NCBI GenBank assembly: GCA_932294295.1
Contig: OW028584.1
Coordinates: 29,931,231-29,995,230, forward strand
From: Alitta virens
Taxonomy: Eukaryota; Annelida; Polychaeta; Phyllodocida; Nereididae
DNA: 64,000 nucleotides
Direction: 5' to 3'
Part shown: positions 52,842-62,394 of the stretch, piece after piece
How the letters are laid out: the number at the start of each line of letters is the position of its first letter
Position numbering within the stretch: position 1 is the stretch's first letter
Position numbers and translations under genes: made by a program
The notes under the pieces: model-generated
What the model was told of the DNA's origin: nothing
The model's input: only the letters and a program-made list of their open reading frames with translations
Database searches by the model: none

Positions 52842-53229
52842 TCTGGAATAAAAGCAAATATCAAATACCAACATCATCAACATACTCCTGGATCCATCAA
52901 AGCATTCAACATTCTTGATCACAATATATTACTATATAAATATTTTTAATTTTTACGTTATTTTTAATTGTTTTTATTTGTTTTGTTTTTATTGTATCGT
53001 TAAAAAAAAAGGGAATAAAGATGATGTATACATTAACTCTCAAGATATGAAATCAGAGGCAGAGCTTATAAACAGTGTAAGTCATATTCAACCAATGGAT
53101 TGCAGTATGTAGAACAGAATGGTTCAGAATCAGAAATCAACTGATTATAAAATCATCTAATTGCAGAGTCCCATGTAAAGTATTGATTATCACTTGGTTT
53201 AATAAAAAATTGGTTACCATACTTAGTTG
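52842..53229. other. 5' flank of the cholinesterase-like gene
   Basis: AT-rich, with no gene. It should contain the first intron or promoter of the minus-strand gene, but no TATA box or first exon was convincingly seen. Confidence 0.4.
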
Positions 53230-53690
53230 ACCAAGCATTTCAACCACTTATCACTGTGTGTCGTCACCTCAAAGCCCAGCAACCTAATCATGGACATTCT
53301 ATGCTAGTTTAACCTAATTAAAAAAAGCTATTGGTTTAAGTATATGTAGCCAATAGACTGTGTATTAACTTAAGAACTCTTGTCTTCAAAATACAAGAGA
53401 AATGGGTCCGTTTTTTTTTAAAATTTAAGTTCAGCCATTTTTTTTCAAAGGGTGGTCCGTACAAGAGGAAAAAGAGACACACTTCTGAACCTGGCAAAGA
53501 AGAAGAAGTCTGATGTCAAGTGTGTGAAGTTTGTTTCATCACCTCACAGCCCAGCGACCTAATTATGGACATTCTTTGCAAGTTTACCTAGTTAAACAAA
53601 ATGATTGGTTAAACTATGTAGCCGATAGGCCGAGTAAAGACTTAAGATATTCTCTTAAAAGTACAAGAGAAATTAATTCATGTTTTTTTA
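53230..53690 (+). repeat. Duplicated repeat enclosing a MADF gene fragment
   Basis: Two diverged direct copies (about 53,262-53,402 and 53,535-53,682) share CACCTCA.AGCCCAGC.ACCTAAT.ATGGACATTCT and ATACAAGAGAAAT. Between them, 53,445-53,509 matches the coding sequence of the MADF gene at 57,641-57,705 (reverse complement) at about 63 of 65 positions. The block has no coding capacity of its own. Confidence 0.75.
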
Positions 53691-53843
53691 TTAGTTCAGG
53701 CAATTCTTCTAAATTGCCTGCTTGTCAGAACAAGAATTGTGTTAACTCAGCACACGAACATCTAATTATTCTGTAATTTCATTGTTAGACCTTTATAGCC
53801 TATAGACTATAAGAGAAATGGATTAATCAAGTGTAGAGGAGCA

Positions 53844-54242
53844 CAGGTGTTTGCCAACATATATAACATTGCTCAGTGATGACAGCACTTATACTTTAAG
53901 AGCTGTGTCATTTGCAACAGTCAATCAGAATGTAGCTGAATACATTAGGAAATGCTCTTAAACTGAGCGGTGTGTGATGTTTGCTTAACGCCTCATTGAC
54001 ACCTATTGGGCTAAGTAGAATAAATAATATTATAGTAGATTTGTTTCAAGTAAAAATTGTAGGATGCTGTTTGGAGGATATGACAAGAAAAGGTGTTGAA
54101 ATGCCCTGAGCTTGATGGCAATTCTTTTGCTATTTTACCAGTTAGAATTAAATACAAACAAATTGCATATCAATTAATTTTGTTTGCATTGATTACACTC
54201 AATTCTTAAACAAAGATGGCTCAGTTAGGTCACTTAATTGGC
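53844..54242 (-). repeat. Host repeat with empty Harbinger insertion site
   Basis: Reverse complement of the repeat around the Harbinger element. At 54,225-54,227 a single TTA (TAA on -) stands where the element at 8,558-13,324 has inserted and doubled it. The flanks read TTAAGTGACC|TAA|CTGAGC on the - strand. Confidence 0.88.
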
Positions 54243-54610
54243 TTGTATGTACTGTATGGACAAGGGACACTCCACTTTGCTAGGTATAACAATTTATAAA
54301 ATACAATTTTTAATGTACATGTAAAATACACTAAAATAGGGACTTGCAACTGTTCTTTATAGCATCATAGAACCTCAAACTTGCAAGTTGTGAAATGTTC
54401 ATTTTCTAAATTTTTATCTAAATTCATGCAAGTTATCGAAAATTATGAAACTGATTTTGCTGATCAAGCAACAAGAGATGGGTTGGATTTTGACAGTTTT
54501 ATAAAAGACACAATTTTCCATGTTTATCCAGTTGACATTGTGACAAGGCCAAATTCACACAACCTCCCTTTGTGTCTCATAAAAATTCCTCATTTGTGTT
54601 TCATGCTACT

Positions 54611-54835
54611 TCGTCTGGGTGGCCTAATGGTTAAAGCATCTGCTAATTACATATTGACAAGCTCCACTGAAGGTCTGGGGTTCGATCCGCAGCCCGGGTA
54701 CTCTTCATGAGCTACATCCCAGCTGGATGTCGATCACACGAGACATTAAATTGGAGGTGCCTTGTATTCAGTGTCTATGCTGAGGCAAGTAAAACACCCC
54801 ACCCATGTGGTAAATGTGTAACATAGTGTGGATTT
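54611..54835 (+). mobile_element. tRNA-derived SINE, second family
   Basis: A box-like GGCCTAATGGTTAAAGC (54,621-54,637) and B box GGTTCGATCC (54,679-54,688). The tail (54,771-54,835: TCTATGCTGAGGCAAGTAA ... GGTAAATGTGTAACAT) is shared with 63,486-63,545 and with the reverse complement of about 29,555-29,625. No clear target duplication was found. Confidence 0.6.
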
Positions 54836-55707
54836 TAAGCCTTATCATTTATCATTATGTCTGCCTCTGGCAGCTGGTCATTTAAGTGACTAAGCTTCAG
54901 ACCCAGTAGCATTGAGACATAGACATAGTTAGAAACTAACTGCTGTCGACCTAAATGTTATGAGAATTTGTAAAATGTAAATCATGTAAGTAAAACTTAC
55001 CTTCTTTACTTTGATGATTTGTTTATCAGTTATTTATTTTTGAAAAAACGTCCGTGTGCAAAATTGTTGTATGTATTTGTCAAAAATAATGTACTATGCA
55101 CATCCAGCAAACTAAATTCCCATGTATGTTGATTTCATGACAGTATACACAAGTACCATGATTATATATAATATAAAAAGTGGGTGACTGAGTGTTCTCA
55201 ATACAGTTTGTCATTATCACAAAAGGGTCACATATACCATGGCGTCAGCACATTTTGTGCTGATGTAATGGTCTGTATTTGAACTTGTTGCCCCATTTTG
55301 GAATTACGCTTCTGCAATTTGCAACGCTGACTTTCGGCATCTACTATATTTCTACTTGATGTTTTTCGTACTTTTGTTCTGTAATCACACTCATCCCTAC
55401 AGCGGCATAACTTATACTCAATAAACAATAAACTCATTATAAACAAACACATTGTGGGGTTTCGCTGTACACACAGACAAAGACGTACTGAATGAAACCA
55501 ACCGGATGATATAGTTATAATATATTTATGTAAATGTTGTCTAGTGCAGCGGCCACCCCACATTAATACAAATTGTATGATATATACATTAAACTATAGG
55601 GGAGATGATGGCAAGATGAAACAGTGGGCAAGATGGAACATATCCAGGCACTAAAAATACCGAAAGTCGACAAGTTTCAAGAAGGTGTGAACTAATGTAT
55701 ATCAACA
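54836..55707. other. Gene-free region
   Basis: Nothing recognised. Minus-strand frame 55,563-55,228 has Cys residues but no recognisable domain. Confidence 0.45.
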
Positions 55708-56160
55708 ATGGCAAGTCAGTGCAACTTTGAATCCTGTAAGTACAAAGCTGCTATCAGCAAAAAGCTTGACTTTATTTGTTGTTGCCTTTGTGCAACTTGG
55801 TTTCACACAGATCGTGTTGGGGTCAAGGATGAAGAGTTTGGAGTATGGACCTGTGTGTGTGTGTGTGTGATTAGGGCTTTACGTCCTGTATTTCTGCACC
55901 AGTTGGACTAATAAGGACAGGCGGAGACCATAGCAATGAGACGAAGGATGAAACAGCCATCCAACTTAGGCTCGACCGGGAATTGAACCCAGGACCCAGC
56001 GGTTGGAAGCCCAGAGCGCTACCTCTGAGCTAGGCCCCCGCCCTTCGGAGTATGGACCTAGCTGTTTGTCACGCAACAATGCCATCAATGCTCGGAGTAG
56101 CTCAAATAACTACCTGCAAAAAACACTCAATGAATACAAAGAACAACTGAAAACCAAACA
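55708..56160 (+). pseudogene. PHD-finger-like ORF fragment interrupted by a SINE
   Basis: Starts MASQCNFESCKYKAAISKKLDFICCCLCATWFHTD and continues RVGVKDEEFGVWTC, a PHD-zinc-finger-like pattern (C..C..WFH.{DC}VG.....VW.C). One expected Cys is Arg. Such a finger is found at the start of ORF1 in several invertebrate LINEs, so this is probably a retrotransposon remnant. A SINE (55,853-56,046) is inserted right after GVWTC; coding-like sequence resumes at 56,060. Confidence 0.5.
55853..56046 (-). mobile_element. tRNA-Gly-like SINE with 13-bp target duplication
   Basis: Minus-strand copy of the SINE at 46,425-46,609 with A box, B box and a (CA)n tail (TG run on +, 55,853-55,868). GGAGTATGGACCT flanks it at 55,840-55,852 and 56,047-56,059. 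Confidence 0.9.
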
Positions 56161-57029
56161 TATGAATGTGATCAACTAACTAAGGGGGTGTATGACTTTA
56201 AATGTATTTCTTGTTCTAATTGTATCAATTTAAGGTGGCCCCTAACACACATTGAGGTTCTTTAGGGTCTCCTGGCAAGTATAAATACTAGTATATATAC
56301 AATAATTTTAAATGTACAAAATGTCATGTAGTCTTGTTTTAAGAAAATTGGCGAATGAAATTATTTTCAATTCAATTTCAATTCAAAACTTAGCAAGATA
56401 AAAATGTTGTCCATACCTGGAGCTAAGGTTAATGATATCACAGAGAAACTGTGGGTCACTGATTCACAACAAGAGCGTCACAGTGATGAACGGCCAACAA
56501 GTATAGAGCTTCACAAAACCCATAAAATAAACAAATTAGCTTTGCCTGGCACAAGAAACCCTATTTAATTTTATATTTCTTCAATCTGAATACAGTTTTG
56601 GCAAGGGAAAAGCTTCTCAAAGACAAATAATTGTGGATCGATCAGATTTTGTTGTGGTACTCCCACAAACGTCCGTGCCCGCGCTATATAAGCTACCGAT
56701 CTGACTTGCCCATACGTTTTATTTAATAACTTCGTCAGTATTTATCCAATTTTAAAAATTAAAGCCTCTTTTAAAAGCTACGATCTTCACCTAATTAATA
56801 CAATAGGTGGCATTAATTGTTTAGACGAATTGTGGATGCAGCCCTTATCAATGCTGCAAAATAGTTTTTTGCATTAAAAAATTAAAATAGAGGGGTTATT
56901 GCGGGATAATTATATATTTATATATATTTTTTAATTTTTTAATGCAAAGAAAACTTGATTTTAGAAGGTACACGGTGTGATAGAAAAAGATGGGAAAAAG
57001 ATGTTCATGGTATGCTCTCTTGGGAGGAT
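56161..57029. other. Gene-free region
   Basis: No gene recognised. AT-rich with short inverted ATATATTT/AAATATAT patches near 56,910-56,945. Confidence 0.45.
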
Positions 57030-57112
57030 TTGGTGGCCTTGAAAAAGGCCGGGAGTTTTGGTGGCCTTGAAAAAGGTCGGGAGTTTTGGTGGCCTTGAAA
57101 AAGGCCTGATGG
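57025..57112. repeat. Tandem repeat, 36-bp period
   Basis: Three units of TTTTGGTGGCCTTGAAAAAG (plus GCCGGGAG or GTCGGGAG) directly downstream of the second MADF gene's stop codon. Confidence 0.9.
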
Positions 57113-58396
57113 TCAAGAAGATCTCTGTTTTTCAGGAGACGTCGTGCTTGCCATTGCAGAGAGGCTGGCTAGGAAAGTGCTGTTCAATCCCAGACGGGTA
57201 TTGCCTTGATCTTGCTGGGAAGTCCCTACAACTGGTTGCCCGTGCAGAGGTGGCATAGTAGACCACGGCCCTTGAGGAACCTTGGAAGGAGTCAGGTGCT
57301 GCAAGGTTGGCTGTTGGCAGGTTGGCTGTTGGTAGGTTGGCTGCTGCTGATGCTGAGGATAAAACTGCTGCTGAGGGAGTTGATGGTGGTGCTGCTGCTG
57401 CTGAGGGACTTGCTGAGGAGCCATCCTCCTGAGTCTGGCCTGCTGTTTGGCTTGCATCAGTAGAGTGAAGGCCTGGGTCTGCAAGTCCATCCAGAGATCT
57501 TCAGGGAGGGTGAGAGTCTCATGGTAAATTGGATCACAAAAGGTACGCTTGGCAGCTGAGGCAGGGTCAAGGTCTACCTTCCGAGCATAGTGTTCATGGA
57601 CAGAGGAGGTCACATCAGCCATCTTCTTTACTATGTGCAGGACTTCTTCTTCTTTGCCAGGTTTAGAAGTGTGTCTCTTTTTCCTCCTGTACGGACCACC
57701 CTTTGAAGAAGCAGAAAAATGGGGGGCTGTAGCACTTCCAGTTGGAGTTGCCCTGGAACGATCCTCATCTGGGATGATGATGGAATCCTCTAGCTCTTGT
57801 CCACTGTCCATAGGAGTTGAGCTCTGAGGGTAATCACCATCCTTCTTCCTCTCTCTAGCTAGGCGTTCACTCAAGGTACTTCTGCCTTGCCTGGTCGGCA
57901 TTCTGCGGATGAAGTCCGTTAACCAGCTGAAGGTATGCACTATCCACTGCTCCCTGGCTGTCAGCATCTTGGTCCCAGATCCCGAAGGTCCCACCTTCAC
58001 AAGATTCCCAAACTGGGTTCTCATCAGCTCTAACCAATGCTTGACATCAGAACCAGGGATAGGTGGGTTTAAGGAAGCACCTTTCTCCTCATACAGTCTG
58101 TTCTTGTACTGAGTGTTCTTCCAGTCGCCCTCGGTATGGTCGTATAACACAGGGTTGGAACGAAACCACTCTGCCAAATCTTCCTCCACATCATCATGAA
58201 TTATCAGTTTGCCACTCTGCTTCTTCCCCGTGCCAGTAGTAGCTGACTTGGCTGGCCCAGGAGATCTGGAATTGCTTCTGGATCTGGACCTGGCTGATGA
58301 TCTGGCTGGTGACATGGATCTGGCTGGTGAAACGGATCTGGCTGGTGACATTGACGTACGTGATATTGGGGCCATGGAGCCATCAGAAGTCTCCAT
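57113..58396 (-). CDS. Intronless MADF-type protein, paralogue of the Harbinger partner gene (427 aa)
   Basis: The chosen start METSDGS at 58,396 is the first Met after a hydrophobic, AT-rich upstream extension that is unlikely to be coding. An SR-like N-terminus (repeats of MSPARS and SRSRSNSRSP) is followed by a MADF-like domain (DLAEWFRSNPVLYDHTEGDWKNTQYKNRLYEE ... VKHWLELMRTQFGNL), a second helical segment (REQWIVHTFSWLTDFIRRM), a basic linker with SKGGPYRRKKRH, and a C-terminal helix (FCDPIYHETLTLPEDLWMDLQTQAFTLLMQAKQQ) before a Gln-rich end. Order and motifs match the gene at 10,655-12,609 throughout. The frame is intact and lacks the intron of that gene. No transposase or Harbinger ends were seen nearby. 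It could be a retrocopy, a remnant of another element or a domesticated host gene. Confidence 0.82.
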   Translation of the reverse strand: METSDGSMAPISRTSMSPARSVSPARSMSPARSSARSRSRSNSRSPGPAKSATTGTGKKQSGKLIIHDDVEEDLAEWFRSNPVLYDHTEGDWKNTQYKNRLYEEKGASLNPPIPGSDVKHWLELMRTQFGNLVKVGPSGSGTKMLTAREQWIVHTFSWLTDFIRRMPTRQGRSTLSERLARERKKDGDYPQSSTPMDSGQELEDSIIIPDEDRSRATPTGSATAPHFSASSKGGPYRRKKRHTSKPGKEEEVLHIVKKMADVTSSVHEHYARKVDLDPASAAKRTFCDPIYHETLTLPEDLWMDLQTQAFTLLMQAKQQARLRRMAPQQVPQQQQHHHQLPQQQFYPQHQQQPTYQQPTCQQPTLQHLTPSKVPQGPWSTMPPLHGQPVVGTSQQDQGNTRLGLNSTFLASLSAMASTTSPEKQRSS

Positions 58397-60129
58397 GATG
58401 GCACTAAGCAGATAAGTTAGTGTTGCATGGTCCGAGGTGAAATGAAAGGAATGAAAATACAATATAATATAAACAAATGTATAAAAGTACATGTGATATA
58501 AATATAAAAGATGACCTCGTTATTGGTGGGCAGAACATGATTGAATATAATAGGACATAAATGTACATATATATATATATATAAGAAGTTACAATGTAAC
58601 ACTAAATATTCACACATGGTTGAACAACAAAGGAAGTCAATTATACATCTAATGCTAGTAATAATGCTGTAAGATATAAGTAATGATACAATTCTCTTAT
58701 ATAACATGATTAATATGGGTGTCAATAAAAAAAGCAATGTTTATATTTGTAAATATAACTGAGACATAGCAAGTTAAGTATGAGTTTTATTTAGTAAGAT
58801 CTTAATTGTAATGCTGGAAACATAACTTTGCGTTAATATCAGCAATACATGAAAAGATGAACAAATATATGCAATCATTACATGTAATACTAGTAATACC
58901 ATGATAAAAAAAGTAATGATATGATGTGCATAAAATGGTGTGGATTTCATAATGCTAGTCAGAAGCTTGACAAATCATCTTGTTATGCAATAAAGCTCCA
59001 CAATGACCAGTTTCAAATATGACAAAAATTTTATTTATGCATTTTCAAAGTGGTAATCAAGGACTTTATCAAATTAGCTAAAATATGGTGACTCTAGTCT
59101 AGTCTACAGCTAGACTGATCCATCAGCCCCTACATGTAGATGTAGGGACTGATTCCAAACCATAGGTTTTTTCAGCCCATGTGGCATTTTCAAAAAGTCA
59201 CTTTCGTAAACAATCACTTATTGAAGAATAATGCCAATTTTCGGACACAATCACTCCAGTCACAATTGTAGGCAATATATTTCTGTATTTCTGTGTGTGA
59301 CTGCTGGTCACTGAGCTGACTTAATAACCACAAAATACTGCAAAGATTACGACGAAATCACACTAAAAAAGTTGTGATAGTCACGCCGTTCTCAAAAATA
59401 TCAACAGAACAGTGAATCGACGCAATGACGTCACAGGCCATTCCTCAAGAATTAACAACATTTTGCGTCACAGAACTACAATCTGACTATCCTAATGTTT
59501 AACACATCAATTATAGCATCAACGCAATTTACTAACTTTGAAAAATACTATATTTATCCTTTATAAAGTTGTGAATCGGTAGCATTCCATTTTTTTACTT
59601 ACTCATGATGTAGTAAAGCTTTTGTAAAAAAGCAATAGAGATTATCTATTCTCAGAGGGCGCAGCAGTGAAATGACAGGTGCGCCACCACGCATACAATA
59701 AATATCCTGAAATATAAGATTTTTAGCTCTTAAGTAAAGTAGCACTAATATAGTGGATTTATTTTTATAAACAATTCTAGAACAAAATTAAACGAAAACA
59801 ATGTCCGTTTCTTAGAAAAACAACAACTGTCAAGTTTGTTTTTATCTTAGACGAATTGTGTGTGGACGATTTGTTGACGTAAAAAAATCACGGCTTTTGC
59901 AAGGCCTGAATATGTACTATAATCAAACTTTTCTCGGCTTCTACTGGTTAGATCTTCACCAAATTTGGTTTTTAAATTGCGCTTTTGTATCGCGGTTCTA
60001 ATGGTGTGCCATTTATAGCTGTTCTCCCAAAACTGTACGAAAGCTCAAGGAAACCCGTTGTGGCAGGATTTCCCTATGTTGTGAAACCGCGCTTGTCAGG
60101 ATAGTAGAAAAAATATCTTGTCTTTACAA
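58397..60129. other. Gene-free region
   Basis: No gene recognised. A short TA run lies at 58,567-58,582. The remainder is AT-rich and unstructured by eye. Confidence 0.5.
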
Positions 60130-60260
60130 ATTATTATATATATATATATATAATTTATTGACAGGATATTATCATAATTGATACATTTGTCAAACATACA
60201 AATAACATAAAATAATAACATACAATAATACAGTACTTTTACCGTAATAACATACTAAAA
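60130..60260 (-). pseudogene. LINE 3' end (3' UTR fragment)
   Basis: TA run then TTTATTGACAGGATATTATCATAATTGATACATTTGTCAAACATAC, similar to 2,155-2,215 (TTTTATTGACG...TAGATACATTCGTCATACAC). It looks like the minus-strand 3' terminus of the same LINE family, with AATAAA next to a TA tail. Confidence 0.5.
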
Positions 60261-60534
60261 GTGTTAAGCTAACAGTCTATATTAAATGTTGTTACTATGT
60301 ATTTTACAGCAAGTTGTCCCAGTTGTGACTAGTAAAAATACTAATAATAAAATACAATTTTACACTATAGAAAAATAATAAAAAAAAATTAAAAAAAACA
60401 GACAAATATATACTGCTTATCCCAGTGGTTTTAACCAATCTGGCTATCCATGTATGGACTTAAAATAATAGAATGCGGAGCCCAGGGGCAGAAAAAAAAC
60501 AAAAATAAATAAATTTAGAGGACATGGTTTAGAA

Positions 60535-60745
60535 ATATGTCAAGAGCATTATTTATTAACGGCATATAATATTATGTGACTGTCACTTTGATGAATATTA
60601 TGTGACCATCACTTTGATGAAATATGCCAAGAGCATTAATTATTAACAGCATTAGTTGATGAAATATGCCAAGAGCATTAATTATGCCTAAGAGCATTAA
60701 TTATTAACAGTCATATAATATTATGTGACTGTCACTTTGATGAAA
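60535..60745. repeat. Tandem non-coding repeat
   Basis: Several diverged units share GAGCATTAATTATTAACAG and TTATGTGACTGTCACTTTGATGAA. Confidence 0.75.
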
Positions 60746-61060
60746 GAAAAAAAAAAAGTTCACTGAACTGTATTCCAACCACTGGCAGTACAGAGTCACC
60801 ACACTCAGCATTGCGAGCGCTCTATCCACTGGGCCACCAAATCTGGTTGTGATTTCTAGTTGTTTTTTTTTAAGTGTAGGCTTTGTGTTCTATAAATAGC
60901 TCACCTGAGCAGTGAACGAGCGATGTGTTTACCTTGTTTTACTACAGTGATACTCCATAGTTACAAGTTCAATTATGCCTAAATCTTTAATTTATAAACT
61001 CTGGAAGTTGTGACCAAGGATTTTAACCCAAAATTAAGGTGAATACTGCCTAGGTTAGTT

Positions 61061-61496
61061 GTGCATGAGCATTTCTGGGTCGAATACATAAAAATAAGTG
61101 AAGAGGCCCCCGACGGGTTCTTCATAATTGAACAACAAATCAAATCAAAGAGTCGGCAAGACTACACTGCCTGGGTCCTTGACCTAATTACTTTCACCCT
61201 CAAACATAGTGTTCATAATATATATCTGGCATTGAAAACAAACCATATCAGTTACATATTGTGTCATAGGTCTAGACGCCAGATATAAAAATGTTGGTAT
61301 GTTGTCAAGATTAAGGAAATCTAGAGCACGTGATATTATGCAAAAAATATATATGTCAAGTGTTGAACCATGCATTGATTATGCCATGTATTTATGTAAT
61401 ACTGTTTTAATGGTATGTAAAATGGTTTCTCGGTCACTTAGAAATAATAATGATATGAATGTTTTGCAGAAATTGTGCAACTGTTTAAAAATATTT
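61061..61496 (+). pseudogene. Short LINE-like fragment
   Basis: The second part (61,290-61,496) reads MLSRLRKSRARDIMQKIYMSSVEPCIDYAMYLCN, the pattern after the reverse transcriptase in LINE proteins (L..LR..L.R.....IY.S.I.P.LDYA). The part before it is in another frame and not recognised. No catalytic motif is left. Confidence 0.45.
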
Positions 61497-61499
61497 TAA

Positions 61500-62394
61500 A
61501 TAAACAAATCCTGCTCATTTGTCCGAATTGATAAACCTGTTCAATTCTTTTTTCTTTTCCACAATGGTTCCCATTATTGACCGTTAAACCACTATCCTAA
61601 ATTTCCCAATTTATCAATTTGTTAAATTGTTGTCATATTTGCATATTCCTGTTACAAAATTATGGACATCACAACTGTTTAACTGACGACGTTGTTATGA
61701 CGGGATGAAGTAGTCTCGTTCTAGACCATTGGTCAAAAATCGATATTAGGTTGGTCTTTCATAGGAATACATGTATTTGGATAATTTTTGGGACACTTCC
61801 GGTGTGGCATGACTACTGTGTAGACTCGTTTTAGGACACCTCTCTATAAGAAGTAATCTCCGCTCGCCACCTGAGGTGGCAGAGCTTCGCTCATATTATT
61901 TATCTAATATTTGACATATTTTAAAGAGTGGCTCTATAAGCAGGAGCTGTTTTTATTTTTATTTAGACCCTTTGTAGTGAAACATATGTTTAAAAAACAG
62001 TGGACATAAATATGATAATGCAACAGAATATTTAAACTTCTTTATGTAAACATTATCATTGTCAGACATGCTCAATGGCCCAGCAGCTTAGCCAATCCAG
62101 TTTAATCATTGAATCACATACAGTGCTTTACTACACATCCATTAAATGAGAAATATTTGATGTAGAAACTGTGACTGATATTGCCACAATGGGGACAGTG
62201 CTAAGACCAGTGGCAAGATAGTCCAGTAACCATGGTAACACCGAAATAATGCCAAGACATCGTAGACCACGATGGCAGCCTGGTCTATGAGCATGTTCGC
62301 TGTGCCACATCTGAAAATTAGTGACACTTTGTTGGACTTATTTTATTTTCTACCTCACATGCAACCAATAGAAAAAGTCACATGGTAGTGTAAA
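61500..62394. other. Gene-free region
   Basis: Nothing recognised apart from a short stem near 61,866-61,890 (CGCCACCTGAGGTGGC). Confidence 0.45.

Noticed and set aside
60779..60850. tRNA-derived SINE on the minus strand
   Set aside because: An A-box-like GGCCCAGTGGATAGAGCGC is present, but no B box or tail was found.
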